DNA of 54,688 nucleotides, from the NCBI RefSeq assembly GCF_028679125.1, contig NZ_JAJRCG010000017.1:1-54688 (forward strand). Reading direction: 5' to 3'. The notes under the pieces were generated by a model. It ran no database searches and was not told the origin of the DNA. It was given only the letters and a program-made list of their open reading frames with translations. A program made the translations under genes and the position numbers. Origin of the DNA: Methanoregula sp. GTDB taxonomy: Archaea > Halobacteriota > Methanomicrobia > Methanomicrobiales > Methanospirillaceae. How positions within the stretch are numbered: the first letter of the stretch is position 1; the number at the start of each line of letters is the position of its first letter. Below, one piece after another: positions 41,726-51,694 of the stretch.

Positions 41726-41971
41726 ATGGGGAAAGGTTCGCTGTTAAGAGGTAATACCTTTTCTCGTCCGGGGACCCGCAGGGAATTCCTGGTGTCGCGG
41801 CAGCCTCTGTTCGGACGAAACGCCGTTGTTTTTGTGAGCCGGCCCCACATATTCCCTGATATCAGATAAGAACGGCAATAATCGAGCAAAACCCTTTTTA
41901 CCTAGTCAGGCGATCATTACTATTATTATTAATAAGGAATGCGCCGAACCAGTACAGTAAGTGTTCCGCGT

Positions 41972-42508
41972 ATGGCGCAACCCGATGCAAAGATCAAATT
42001 CCTTGAGCACGAACTCGATCAACAGGAGAGAATGATTCAGATGATGGAAAATTCCGCTGGCGAGGACCGCATTGCCGCCCTCGAAAAGAAGGTACGGGAG
42101 ATGGAGGCGCTTGTCAAGGGGCTCACCCAGGAGCTGCTCGATCTCAAGTCCATTGCAATGAAGATGTCCAAGCAGACCGAAGAGCGCAGCAGGCAGGAAC
42201 TGAAGCGTGGCCCGATTGTGCAGAGCACGCAGCCCGCAGCCCCCGCGTCACCGTCGTTCCAGTCGTCTTCCGGCAGCACGGTTATCCGCCCGAAGGGACG
42301 CCCGGAGCCGGCAGCACCCGCCGAGCCGGTCATGGATATGATCATGCAGCCGGATGGCACGATGAAACTTGAACCCCGCCGCGGGGAGAAGGACTATATC
42401 ATTGCCCGCGCCGGCTATGGCCGGAACAAGAAGGGCACTTCCCAGCCCAAGCAGGGCGAGCTCATCTATGCCGCCGAGGATGACAAGAAGGATCCTGCAA
42501 AGAAGTAA
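41972..42508 (+). CDS. Coiled-coil protein heading the smc-scpA operon
   Basis: 178 residues. The first half is a coiled coil with heptads (IKFLEHELDQQERMIQMMEN, AALEKKVREMEALVKGLTQE), the middle is a Ser/Pro-rich linker, and the last 60 residues contain a conserved-looking block around MIMQPDGTMKLEPRRGEKDY and ARAGYGRNKKG. I recognise no family. Only 12 bases separate it from smc, so it may assist SMC loading or act as an alternative to the missing ScpB (inference). A start at 41939 is possible: a TATA-like tattattattaataagg precedes it, but the intervening 11 residues look unstructured and AAGGA directly abuts that ATG. Confidence 0.7.
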   Translation: MAQPDAKIKFLEHELDQQERMIQMMENSAGEDRIAALEKKVREMEALVKGLTQELLDLKSIAMKMSKQTEERSRQELKRGPIVQSTQPAAPASPSFQSSSGSTVIRPKGRPEPAAPAEPVMDMIMQPDGTMKLEPRRGEKDYIIARAGYGRNKKGTSQPKQGELIYAAEDDKKDPAKK

Positions 42509-42520
42509 GGAGCCGGATCT

Positions 42521-45500
42521 TTGCATATCACAGGACTTGAGATCGATAACTTCAAGTCTTTTTCAAAAAAGACAAAAATTCCCTTTTTAGAGGGTTTTAC
42601 CGTCATATCCGGGCCCAACGGCTCCGGCAAGAGCAATATCATAGATTCGATTCTTTTTGTTCTTGCCCTGTCGAGTTCGCACAATCTCCGGGCCGAGAAG
42701 CTGACGGACTTAATCAACCTGAACTCCGGCCGGAACACCGCTGAGGTCGCCCTTGAATTCTCCGACGGCACGAAGATCCGCCGCCGGATCAAGCGGACCG
42801 GCAACGGGTACTATAGTTACAACTATCTCAACGAGCGGCTCTGCAAGCAGAGCGACATCGTCGAGCATCTCGCAAAATCCGGCATCATCCCCCATGGCTA
42901 TAATGTCGTGATGCAGGGCGATGTCACCCGCATCATGGAGATGAGCGACAACGAGCGCCGGAAGATCATCGACGAGATCGCCGGGGTTTCGGAGTTCGAT
43001 ACCAAGAAACAGCAGTCGCTCGCGGAACTCGACATCGTGCGGGAGCGGATCGAGCGCGAGGAACTTCTTTTAATCGAACTGACCAAGCGGGCAAACGAGC
43101 TGAAGAAAGAGCGGACCCATGCCCTCGAATACCAGAAACTGCAGGACGAGCTCACCTTCTACCAGAACTGCCGCTCCGCCGCCCAGCTCCACGAACGGGA
43201 GAAAGAGTTCACCACGCTCCAGCACTCGACCGAGGACCACAAAATCCAGCTCACCCGCATCGCCTCCGACCAGGGGATCGAGGAGAACGAGCTCTCCTAC
43301 CTGAAGGCGGACTTAAAGGATATTGACGAGCTGATCAACAAGAAGAGCGGGGCCGACTATCTTAAGCTCATCGCCGAGCTGGAAGAGGCCAAGAGCGGGA
43401 TCAAGCTCGCCGAGCAGACGATCGTCCGGATGAAGAAAGAGAAGGAGACGAACCTTGAGGCGATCAACCGCGTGTACATGGACAGCAAGCGTGCGGAGAC
43501 CCGGGTAGCGGAGTGCACGGACCAGATCCGCACCCTGACCATCGACCGCACGAACATCGCTATGGAGGTTGCCACTGCAAAGGCGCAGCTGGAGAAGATC
43601 GAGACCGAGATCAAGCAGCACAGCGAGGACACGGAAGGGGCCCGCGACCGGCTGTTTGCGCTCTTCCGGGAAGTCGAGGAGAAGAAAGGGCAGCGGTCGG
43701 GCATCCTCCACCAGCAGGACCTCTTCATCGAGAAGAGCCGGATGCGGACCACCGAGCTCGAACGCCTCACCGGCCTGCTCAGGCAACTCGACGAAGAGTA
43801 TGCTGCAAAGCAGACGCAGCTCACCGACAGCCAGAAGAGCGTGGAAGATCTCGTTACCGAGAAGAAGAACCTAGACCGGAACCTCTCGGAGCTGGAGAGC
43901 GGGCTGTTTGCGCAGCGTTCGACCCTTGAACGGCTCAGAACGGAGATCCGGGACCGGGAGCAGGACGCGATCCGGCTCGAAGCAGCCCAGCAGGCCCGGG
44001 GCGAATCCGGCGGGAGGGCAATCGAGGCGGTCGCGTCCATGGAAGGCGTGCACGGCACGATTGCGGATCTGGGAAAAGCCCCGGCCGAGTATACGACCGC
44101 CCTGAATATCGCAGCAGGCAACAAGCTCAACTTCGTTGTCTGCGACACCGACCAGATCGCTGCGGACGCGATACGGTACCTGAAGGAAGAGCGGCTTGGC
44201 CGGGTCACGTTCCTCCCCCTGAACAAGCTCAAACCCCCGCAGTTACCCCCGATCAAGGAGCCGGGCGTTGTCGATTATGCGGTGAACCTGCTGGAGTACG
44301 ATCCCCAGTACGACCGGGCCTTCTCTGTTGTGCTCGGAGGGACGGTCGTTGTCGATACGCTCGAACGTGCCCGGAAACTGATCGGGAAGTACCGGATGGT
44401 CACCCTCGAAGGCGAACTGATCGAGAAGAGCGGGGCAATGACCGGCGGTTCCATGAAGAAGCAGTCCGGTCCCCGCGGCTTTGGGGCTGCCGTGGACGAC
44501 GAGATCATGCGGATCCGTTCTCACCTTGGCGAGCTCCAGGGCGAGGCGGCAACGCTCGAAGCTGGTGTGAAACGGCTCACCGAGGAAGTGGACGCAAAAC
44601 GCGGGGCACGGAACGATATCGACCAGAAAGTGGCCCGGTTCGGGATGTTCACCGAGGAGTTCACGCGACGGTTCGATGCGATCACGGTCGAGAAGCAGAC
44701 CATCGAGGCGGCGGTTGCCCGGCAGCAGGAAGAGACGAAGAGCAGCACAACGGATCTCACTACCCTCGAAGCCGATCTCGACACGATCACCGGGGAGATC
44801 AATACCCTGAACGGCGAGATCGATGCGATCAAGAAACGCCTTGACGATACCAACATCCCTACCCTCACCGAGCAGATGGAGAAGAAGCGCCGGGAGATCG
44901 AGGAGTCCGAGCGCCGGCTCCGGAACAAGGATTCAGATATCACCGATGCCCAGCGGGACCGCCAGCACTTCACCGTCCGGATCGGGGAACTGGCCGAGGA
45001 GCGGAAGCGGCAGGACGAGGCCAACCAGCGGATCGATGCCGAGATTGCCACTTCAGGAGAACAGATCGCGGCCCACAAGACGCAGATCGCAGCCCTCGAG
45101 GAGCGGCAGAAGGAGTTCTCGGGCGAACTCGACGAGCTGCGGGGAAAACGCGGCGAGGTCTCGCAGCACATCCAGGACTCCGAACTCAAGCTGATGAAGC
45201 TCGATGCCGGGAAGGAACGCATCACCACCGAGCTGGTGGCCATCGAGGAGAGGGCAAAGACGCTCGGCATCGAGATCGCAATGCTCAGGCAGCAGGTCGG
45301 CGAAATGGACACGAACCTGACGCTCTCGGAGATCGAGGGGAAGATTGCCGAGGCGGACGGTGCCCTGCGGAAGATCGGGGCTGTCAACATGCTCGCGATC
45401 GAGGAGTATGACAAAGTCCAGAAGCAGGTGACGGAGCGTACTGAACGGAAGGAGACGCTCTCCACCGAACGCGAATCCCTGATCGAGCGGATCCAGCAGT

Positions 45501-45967
45501 TCGAGCAGATGAAGTACGAGGCATTTTCAACAGCGTTCAAGGCAATCGATACGAACTTCCGGGAGATCTTTGCCCGGCTCACGAGCGGCAGCGGCCACCT
45601 TGTCCTCGAGAATGAGGAAGATCCGTTCGCCGGCGGGATGACCTTTGCCGTGCAGCCCCGGGGCAAGAAGGTACACCTCCTGAACTCCTTATCGGGAGGC
45701 GAGAAGTCACTCACCACGCTTGCCTTCATCTTCTCGATCCAGCACTATATCCCGGCACCGTTCTATGCCTTTGACGAAGTGGACATGTCTCTCGATGGCG
45801 CGAACGTGGAACGGATCGCCTCCATGGTCACGGAACTCGCACCCAATTCGCAGTTCGTCATTGTCTCGCTGCGTAAGCCGATGATCGAGGCAGCCCAGCG
45901 GATCATGGGAGTTACGCTGCGGCCGGACAAGAGCACGCTCGTTACCGGGGTAAAGGCGAATGGCTGA
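42521..45967 (+). CDS. smc: Chromosome segregation ATPase SMC
   Basis: 1148 residues from a TTG start (HITGLEIDNFKSFSKKT). Walker A is GPNGSGKSN (31-39); long coiled coils follow; the hinge (about 500-640) includes VEGVHG-like MEGVHGTIADLGKAP, KLNFVVCDTDQIA and the Gly-rich GAMTGGSMKK; the C-terminal head has SLSGGEKSLTTLAFIFSIQH (signature) and FYAFDEVDMSLDG (Walker B/D-loop). TTG is the sole start consistent with the SMC N-terminus. Condenses and segregates the chromosome as a ring with the kleisin ScpA, encoded next with an eight-base overlap. Confidence 0.96.
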   Translation: MHITGLEIDNFKSFSKKTKIPFLEGFTVISGPNGSGKSNIIDSILFVLALSSSHNLRAEKLTDLINLNSGRNTAEVALEFSDGTKIRRRIKRTGNGYYSYNYLNERLCKQSDIVEHLAKSGIIPHGYNVVMQGDVTRIMEMSDNERRKIIDEIAGVSEFDTKKQQSLAELDIVRERIEREELLLIELTKRANELKKERTHALEYQKLQDELTFYQNCRSAAQLHEREKEFTTLQHSTEDHKIQLTRIASDQGIEENELSYLKADLKDIDELINKKSGADYLKLIAELEEAKSGIKLAEQTIVRMKKEKETNLEAINRVYMDSKRAETRVAECTDQIRTLTIDRTNIAMEVATAKAQLEKIETEIKQHSEDTEGARDRLFALFREVEEKKGQRSGILHQQDLFIEKSRMRTTELERLTGLLRQLDEEYAAKQTQLTDSQKSVEDLVTEKKNLDRNLSELESGLFAQRSTLERLRTEIRDREQDAIRLEAAQQARGESGGRAIEAVASMEGVHGTIADLGKAPAEYTTALNIAAGNKLNFVVCDTDQIAADAIRYLKEERLGRVTFLPLNKLKPPQLPPIKEPGVVDYAVNLLEYDPQYDRAFSVVLGGTVVVDTLERARKLIGKYRMVTLEGELIEKSGAMTGGSMKKQSGPRGFGAAVDDEIMRIRSHLGELQGEAATLEAGVKRLTEEVDAKRGARNDIDQKVARFGMFTEEFTRRFDAITVEKQTIEAAVARQQEETKSSTTDLTTLEADLDTITGEINTLNGEIDAIKKRLDDTNIPTLTEQMEKKRREIEESERRLRNKDSDITDAQRDRQHFTVRIGELAEERKRQDEANQRIDAEIATSGEQIAAHKTQIAALEERQKEFSGELDELRGKRGEVSQHIQDSELKLMKLDAGKERITTELVAIEERAKTLGIEIAMLRQQVGEMDTNLTLSEIEGKIAEADGALRKIGAVNMLAIEEYDKVQKQVTERTERKETLSTERESLIERIQQFEQMKYEAFSTAFKAIDTNFREIFARLTSGSGHLVLENEEDPFAGGMTFAVQPRGKKVHLLNSLSGGEKSLTTLAFIFSIQHYIPAPFYAFDEVDMSLDGANVERIASMVTELAPNSQFVIVSLRKPMIEAAQRIMGVTLRPDKSTLVTGVKANG

Positions 45968-46847
45968 AGAGCCTGGAAAGATTGCCGGGGAGAATCCCGG
46001 ACAGGTTCCCCCAAACGAAACAATACCTGAATCTGGTGAAGTGCCTGCCGACCAGACCGTATCTCCTCCGGTGACCATGGGGGTTGTCGAGGACCCGGTC
46101 GAGATCTTGGTGGGCCTGGCGGAACGCGGGGAGATTGACCCGTGGAACATCGATATTATCGAGGTGACCGACCGCTTCCTCTCCGAGCTGGAACGGCGGC
46201 GTGAACTCAACCTCCAGATCTCGGGACGGACGCTCTTCTACGCAGCCACGCTCCTCCGGATGAAGTCCGAACTGCTGGACGTCGTGGAGGAACCCGACGA
46301 TGCCGGGGAGGGTGAGGACGACGACCTGTTCGGCGACGGGTACGCGGGCGGTGACGGGGAGGATATCGCCTATTCCAGCCGGCTCGGCCCCATCGAGCGG
46401 CTGGAAACCGAGATCCAGCGCCGGCTTGACCGGAAGAACATGAGAAAGAGCCCGACCACGCTCTTCGAGCTGATCACCGAGCTCAAGAATATCGAGAAGG
46501 AGGAGCGCCGGCGCCGGAGGATGGCAAACGGGTCCGCAGACCTTACCGACGATTCCCTGATCGATGCGGACGACGTAGTCAGCATCGCCCACGAGGAAGG
46601 ATTCCAGGAATCCTCCATGACCCGGCTTGCGGAATATCTCGAAGGGCTGGAGATCAACGAGGAGATGACGCTCGCGGAACTGTGCAAGCGGATGGAGTGG
46701 GGAATTCCGGAAGTGTTTATCCCGCTCCTCTTCCTTGCGCTTGACGGGCGGTGCACACTCCGGCAGGAAGAGTTCTATGGTGATATCTGGGTGCAGATAT
46801 GCAGGGTGGAAGAGTCAGAATCCACCTCTGGTTCCGCATCAGAATAG
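45960..46847 (+). CDS. scpA: Segregation and condensation protein A (kleisin)
   Basis: 295 residues, ScpA superfamily. After about 40 disordered residues comes the family opening DPVEILVGLAERGEIDPWNI, IDIIEVTDRFLSEL, LLRMKSELLD. The middle is acidic and disordered (Asp/Glu/Gly runs around 105-130), and the C-terminal winged helix (about 220-290) ends with EVFIPLLFLALDGRCTLRQEEFYGDIW. It bridges the two SMC heads. No scpB is visible downstream, where a Fic gene follows after 167 bases. Confidence 0.93.
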   Translation: MAEEPGKIAGENPGQVPPNETIPESGEVPADQTVSPPVTMGVVEDPVEILVGLAERGEIDPWNIDIIEVTDRFLSELERRRELNLQISGRTLFYAATLLRMKSELLDVVEEPDDAGEGEDDDLFGDGYAGGDGEDIAYSSRLGPIERLETEIQRRLDRKNMRKSPTTLFELITELKNIEKEERRRRRMANGSADLTDDSLIDADDVVSIAHEEGFQESSMTRLAEYLEGLEINEEMTLAELCKRMEWGIPEVFIPLLFLALDGRCTLRQEEFYGDIWVQICRVEESESTSGSASE

Positions 46848-47014
46848 GTCAGCAGGCCGGTTTTGTTTATCTGAATCTCCTCACTTCCCCGTGCGGCGCA
46901 TGCCCGGGATCCGGTATCCCCACATCCATTTCCTCGTATCCATTCTTCACGTGACAATACCTTCAATATCTCCCGCACGAATATCGGATCAATCAAAAAA
47001 CTGCCGATACCGAT

Positions 47015-47926
47015 ATGTCACAACCCGATACTCAGCTGATGAAATGGATCCGTGAGAAGCACGAGCGCCTCGAAGCAATGCGTCCGCTCGACCGGGACAC
47101 GGTCGCACGGCTGCACGACGAGATGCGGCTCCTGCATACCTACAACTCCAATGCCATCGAGGGGAACACCCTCACGCTCTCCGAGACCAAACTCGTTCTT
47201 GACGAAGGGATCACCATAGGGGGCAAGACCCTCCGCGAGCATCTGGAGGCCACCAACAATGCGCAGGGATATGACCTCATCGTCCGGCTGGCACGCGAAG
47301 AATCTCCCATCAGTCATGTCACCATCCAGCAGGTCCACGAGGTCGTGACACGGGGAATTCTCGAAAGCGCCGGGCGATACCGGACCCGCAACGTGCGGAT
47401 CACCGGAGCAGTCCGCTCACCGACGGACTGGATGCACATCGCTAGCGAGATGGATGATCTGATTGCGGAGATAAAAAAACCGGAACTGCCGGTTGTTGAG
47501 ACGACCGCCTATCTCCATCACCGGTTTGTGGCAATCCATCCTTTTACTGATGGGAACGGGCGGGTCGCCCGGCTGCTCGGGAACCTGTACCTTCTCCGGC
47601 ACGGATATCCCCCCATCGTGCTTGACCAGAAGAGCCGGCAGCAGTATTATCGTTCTCTCCGTGAGGCGGACACCGGCAATCTCGTACCGTTCACGTGTTT
47701 CATCGCCCGTGCTGTCAGCGATGCCCTCTCCCGGTACCTTGCCGTTTCCGGGGGAAATGAATCGCTTGTCCCCTTACGTGACCTGGCAGCACAGTCGCCG
47801 TACTCGCAGGAATACCTGAGCCTTGCCGCCCGGAAAGGACTTCTCGATGCCGCCAAGATGGATGACACCTGGTATGCGAGCCGGCGGGCGCTTGATACCT
47901 ATATCCGCGAGCATGGCAGGAAGTGA
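47015..47926 (+). CDS. Fic family protein, class II (N-terminal inhibitory helix)
   Basis: 303 residues. The active-site loop is HPFTDGNGRVAR (residues 175-186), a complete HPFx(D/E)GNGR motif, so the protein should transfer AMP to a hydroxyl residue. The inhibitory helix SNAIEGN (45-51; S-x-x-x-E-G) places it in class II, self-repressed by Glu-49. A C-terminal winged-helix-like segment (about 250-300, DLAAQSPYSQEYLSLAARKG) follows. No antitoxin gene is nearby, as expected for class II. The target is unknown. Confidence 0.93.
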   Translation: MSQPDTQLMKWIREKHERLEAMRPLDRDTVARLHDEMRLLHTYNSNAIEGNTLTLSETKLVLDEGITIGGKTLREHLEATNNAQGYDLIVRLAREESPISHVTIQQVHEVVTRGILESAGRYRTRNVRITGAVRSPTDWMHIASEMDDLIAEIKKPELPVVETTAYLHHRFVAIHPFTDGNGRVARLLGNLYLLRHGYPPIVLDQKSRQQYYRSLREADTGNLVPFTCFIARAVSDALSRYLAVSGGNESLVPLRDLAAQSPYSQEYLSLAARKGLLDAAKMDDTWYASRRALDTYIREHGRK

Positions 47927-47969
47927 CATCCTGTGAGAGGACCACGAAGAGAACCGGATGGCAATTCCT

Positions 47970-50237
47970 TCATTCCACCTCTGTTCCCGTAAACCGGTAC
48001 GCATTGTCCGGGACATGTATCTCAAACCGTGCTCCCGTCCCCTCCATGCCCGTCTCCGTTATGGTAATGCCGGTAATACTAAGAATCTCCCTTGCAAGGA
48101 AGAGCCCGAGACCTGTGTGTTTCCCGTACCCCCTCTTGAAGATCTTCTCCTTCTCAGCAGCCGGGACACCCTTCCCGTTATCTTCAAAGACAATGGTAAG
48201 TCCTTCAGGATCCGGATGGGATTCCATCCGGATCTCCGTTACCTCTCCCCCATGCCGGACCACGTTGTCAGCAAGGTTCTGGAACACGTACTCGATGAGG
48301 AGGTCGGCAAAGATCTCAAGATCGCCCAGTTCGTTTTTCACGACGATGGATTCGGGGAGATGTGCCCTCGCCAGGCTCTTTACGGGTTTCTGCCATTCCG
48401 GCTCTTTTGTCCCGAGATTCTGGTAGATCCGCGTGAACTCCATCTGCGACTTGATGATCCGGGTTGAGGACTCGATCCGTTCAAAGAGTTTCGGGTAATC
48501 CGGTGGCGGACCCCCGGCCATATGGGTGATCTCGATGTATCCCAGAATGATGGCAACCTTGTTGAGGACATCGTGACGGGTAATACTGGAGAGCAGGTTG
48601 AGCTGCTTGTTGGTCTGGCGGAGTGCATCCTCCATGCGTTTCCGGGCGCTGATATCCCGGAGTGAGATGATGATGGCAGGTACGTTTGCAAAGACGATCC
48701 GTTTTCCTGTTCCCTCGATCCAGATCTTCCGTCGGGAGATTGTCATGGCTTCCGCGTTCAGCGGGAAACATTCCTTCTCCTGAGGGCTCCGGTTGAAGTT
48801 TTTCTGGAGTTCGTCTCTCGCGTCAGGGAGAATGAAATCCAGCAGGTTTGCCGATCTCATCCGGTCAGGTTCGCTGCCGGCACAAAAGATATTCGCTGCT
48901 GCCCCGTTGCAGAACAGGATCATCCCGGTCAGATCGGTGATAAGGATCCCATCTGGGGACTCTTCGGCCAGCATCCGGACCTTCTCTTCGTTCTCCCGCT
49001 TTGTGTGTTCACGCTGGCTGAGATCTTCAGTATCTGCCCGTACTCCCTCATCTGGGGCAGTGAACTCTTCGGACTTCTGTACCAGATCCGGATTGACCTG
49101 GTTCAGCGGTTTCACCTCCAGGATCATGGTCATGCTGGCAGGCTGGTTGCTGATGGTGACCGGAGTTGTTGAGAAGAAGACATGGACCGATCTCCCGTCC
49201 TTTACCTTCAGCGAGAGGGGCATGTCCGCGATCCTGCCCGTCATGCCCATACGCGAGACCAGCCGGGTCGCATCATTGGTTGAGAGGAGCCCGATTTCGC
49301 TCGGGGTTTTCCCGAGTACTTCTGTTTTTGCATACCCGCTGACGTTCAGGAACGCTGCATTCACGGTTACAAATTTCATGTCCGGCATGCTGTTGATGGC
49401 GATGGGATACGGGCTGTTCTCGAAGATGGTCCGGAACCGGTTCTCGCTCTCGCGGAGGGCAGATTCCGTCAGTTTACGGTCGGTAACGTCCTTGAATATT
49501 CCCCGGGTGTACTGCGGTTTTCCCTCGTGTATTTTACAGCTGGCAAAACCTTCCACGTACACGGTTCTCCCGTCTTTGGCCCTGAACGCGAAATCGATGA
49601 TCCCGACATCCTCTCCGCCAATAACCCGGGGGAACAGGTTCCGGCAGTGCTCCCTGCTCTCTTCGTGGATGAGATCAAAGAGCGTGAGCATAGCCAGTTC
49701 GTCTTCGCGGTACTGAAGAGTATCCCGCCATTTTTTATTAACAAACAGGAAATGCCCGTCCGGGGCGATACTCTGGATCAGATCAGTTGCATTCTGGAGA
49801 TCATGGTAGCGCTGTTCCTGTTCGACAAGGGAGATCTCTGCCTGCCGCATCTGGATGGCCCTGCGAAGCACGTGGATAAGTTCGGCATATGCCGCATCAG
49901 GATCACCTCCCTTCTGGAGATAGAAATCCGCACCATTATTCAGGGCGTCGATGACCACTTCTTCCCGGCCCCGGCCGGTGACGATGATGAACGGGACATT
50001 GCCTACGGATAAACGGACTTCCTTGAGAAATGCAATGCCGTTCATGACCGGCATCTGGAAATCGGAGACGATAGCATCGTATCGCTGGTTTTTAAGGTGG
50101 AGTAATGCCTCCTTTGCGGAAACTCGCGTATCGACAGCGAATTCCTGTGAACTTTCAAGAAATTCTTTTGCTACTTCCAGGAGATCCGGCTCGTCATCAA
50201 CATACAGGACTGCATAGGGAGGATGCACAATATCCAC
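47970..50237 (-). CDS. Hybrid sensor kinase: receiver, three PAS domains, histidine kinase
   Basis: 755 residues from GTG. Receiver domain 1-125 (LYVDDEPD, phospho-Asp at 59 in IVSDFQMPVMNG, FIIVTGRGR, YLQKGGD). PAS domains at about 140-255, 265-380 and 425-535, with PAC-like ends (YTRGIFKDVTDRKLTESALR, IISLRDISARKRMEDAL). Kinase: SSITRHDVLNKVAIILGYIE (His near 560), LADNVVRHGG (N box), FEDNGKGVPAAEKEKIF, TGLGLFLAREI. No membrane helix, so it is cytoplasmic. A receiver at the N-terminus means another kinase may feed into it. Its catalytic half strongly resembles the short kinase at 16,217. Confidence 0.93.
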   Translation of the reverse strand: MDIVHPPYAVLYVDDEPDLLEVAKEFLESSQEFAVDTRVSAKEALLHLKNQRYDAIVSDFQMPVMNGIAFLKEVRLSVGNVPFIIVTGRGREEVVIDALNNGADFYLQKGGDPDAAYAELIHVLRRAIQMRQAEISLVEQEQRYHDLQNATDLIQSIAPDGHFLFVNKKWRDTLQYREDELAMLTLFDLIHEESREHCRNLFPRVIGGEDVGIIDFAFRAKDGRTVYVEGFASCKIHEGKPQYTRGIFKDVTDRKLTESALRESENRFRTIFENSPYPIAINSMPDMKFVTVNAAFLNVSGYAKTEVLGKTPSEIGLLSTNDATRLVSRMGMTGRIADMPLSLKVKDGRSVHVFFSTTPVTISNQPASMTMILEVKPLNQVNPDLVQKSEEFTAPDEGVRADTEDLSQREHTKRENEEKVRMLAEESPDGILITDLTGMILFCNGAAANIFCAGSEPDRMRSANLLDFILPDARDELQKNFNRSPQEKECFPLNAEAMTISRRKIWIEGTGKRIVFANVPAIIISLRDISARKRMEDALRQTNKQLNLLSSITRHDVLNKVAIILGYIEITHMAGGPPPDYPKLFERIESSTRIIKSQMEFTRIYQNLGTKEPEWQKPVKSLARAHLPESIVVKNELGDLEIFADLLIEYVFQNLADNVVRHGGEVTEIRMESHPDPEGLTIVFEDNGKGVPAAEKEKIFKRGYGKHTGLGLFLAREILSITGITITETGMEGTGARFEIHVPDNAYRFTGTEVE

Positions 50238-50490
50238 GTCTGGAATAATCAGAGTCCGTTTTTTATCTGATGCGAGATATATCTTTGGATATTTACTTCA
50301 CGCCGGACGTTAGATCCTGACTGGTACGTACAGGTTCCGGCTGGAGATAACCCGTTGCCGTGAAAACACCGGCTATCCTCCCCGTGACCATGCCTGACGG
50401 GGCCGCCGGTGCTTCTTTCGTCTCCGGGATGTCATGCCTCCCAGTGGTTCAGTTTGGGTGATCGGCCGCCATGGTTTTAACCCGGTCCTT

Positions 50491-50516
50491 TTTTATACAA
50501 TCCCTGAATATTCAGG
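50491..50516 (+). promoter_or_regulatory. Promoter with perfect 14-bp palindrome before the PEGA gene
   Basis: TTTTATACAA (50491-50500) is a strong TATA box 25-30 bases before the ATG at 50521, so the transcript is probably leaderless. Between the two lies CCTGAATATTCAGG (50503-50516), a perfect palindrome over the start region. Protein binding there would block RNA polymerase. Confidence 0.6.
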
Positions 50517-50520
50517 TACT

Positions 50521-51603
50521 ATGCCTCTGAATCGCCGGTCCCTTGTGTTCATGGGATTAATTCTTGTCTGCCTCGTTGCCATGATCTCCCCGGTTGCCGC
50601 TGACAGCCCTCAGTTCCGTGTCTACTCGACCCCGTCGGGAGCCTCGTTCTGTGTTGATTACCACTGCGGGTATTCGACCCCTGATGATTTCGCAGCTACG
50701 CCCAACTCCTGGCATACCATCGTCGTCACCATGGATGGGTACCAGACGTGGAGCGACAGCGTGTACCTGGATGACTATGGAACCACGGTTGTCAATGCGA
50801 ATCTCTATCCCAACCCCGTTGCAGTCGGATTCCTGGACATCACCTCGTTCGGTGCGGATATTTACGTTGACGGCATCTACAAGGGAAACGGCGATCAGAC
50901 GATGTCGCTCTCCCCGGGCAGCCACAAACTCCTGCTCCAGAAGCCCGGCTATTACGATCATGAGGAGCAGTTTACCATCTCCGCTGACAGGACAACCACC
51001 CTTGCCCCCGGGATGACACCGTACCCGACGTCGTCCCCCTACGGAGACCTCCAGATCCAGTCGATACCCCCGGGAGCCGGAGTCACCGTGAACGGTGATT
51101 ACAAAGGCACCACGTACCCGGGAGACCCCGTGTATGTCACCCAGCTGACACCGGCAAGCTATACGGTCAGCCTATCCATGCCGGATTACCAGACCTACAC
51201 CGAGACCGTGGCGGTCCAGGCTAATGCGGTCAAGGTCATCACGGCAACCATGGTTCCTGCACCGTCGGGATCCGATACAACCGGGCAGCTGACGGTTGGC
51301 TCCACTCCATCAGGAGCAAATGTCTATCTCGATACAACATTCCGGGGCGTTACGCCCATGGTGCTTTCGGATATCCCGGCCGGGAACCATGTGATCGTGC
51401 TGCGCGAGAGCGGGTACCAGGACTGGACATCGTCGGTTGCCGTGACCGGGGGAAGCTACACGGCAGTATCCGGGACGCTTGTATCCGGTACCACGCCAGC
51501 AACTTCCGCATCCCAGCCTACAAAGTCACCGCTGCCGGTGTTTATTCCCCTGGCCGGCATCGGCATCTGCTGTGCGTTGGCCATCATGAGAAACAGGGAG
51601 TAG
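50521..51603 (+). CDS. PEGA-repeat surface protein
   Basis: 360 residues. Signal peptide (LVFMGLILVCLVAMISPVAA, cut near ADS). Four PEGA repeats follow, each opening with G-L-x-I-x-S-x-P-x-G-A and ending with G-Y-x-x-x: FRVYSTPSGASFCVDYH, FLDITSFGADIYVDGIYKG, LQIQSIPPGAGVTVNGDYKG and LTVGSTPSGANVYLDTTFRG. A Thr/Ser/Pro stalk leads to a C-terminal helix (PVFIPLAGIGICCALAIM) and a short basic tail, a membrane anchor or sorting signal. PEGA domains are surface modules of methanogens. A start upstream at 50434 is rejected because it lacks a signal peptide start and crosses the promoter. Confidence 0.9.
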   Translation: MPLNRRSLVFMGLILVCLVAMISPVAADSPQFRVYSTPSGASFCVDYHCGYSTPDDFAATPNSWHTIVVTMDGYQTWSDSVYLDDYGTTVVNANLYPNPVAVGFLDITSFGADIYVDGIYKGNGDQTMSLSPGSHKLLLQKPGYYDHEEQFTISADRTTTLAPGMTPYPTSSPYGDLQIQSIPPGAGVTVNGDYKGTTYPGDPVYVTQLTPASYTVSLSMPDYQTYTETVAVQANAVKVITATMVPAPSGSDTTGQLTVGSTPSGANVYLDTTFRGVTPMVLSDIPAGNHVIVLRESGYQDWTSSVAVTGGSYTAVSGTLVSGTTPATSASQPTKSPLPVFIPLAGIGICCALAIMRNRE

Positions 51604-51694
51604 ATCTCTCTCTATTACACCGTTTTTCCTGCGTTCTGCCCAGGATCCACATGCCTATTTGTACCCCTGATGCCAATCATTGATTGCATACGCT

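Noticed and set aside
39512..41869. Plus-strand open frame of about 785 codons antisense to folP, folD and glyA
   Set aside because: It is the mirror of three genuine genes. GC-rich third positions keep this antisense frame open; it has no domain, ribosome binding site or sensible composition.
44521..45729. Minus-strand Ser/Arg-rich frame of 402 codons inside smc
   Set aside because: Antisense reflection of a Glu/Lys-rich coiled coil, which always reads as Ser/Phe/Leu on the other strand.
47015..47926. Toxin-antitoxin module with the Fic protein as toxin
   Set aside because: The inhibitory helix is inside the same protein (SNAIEGN), so no separate antitoxin is expected, and none is seen on either side.
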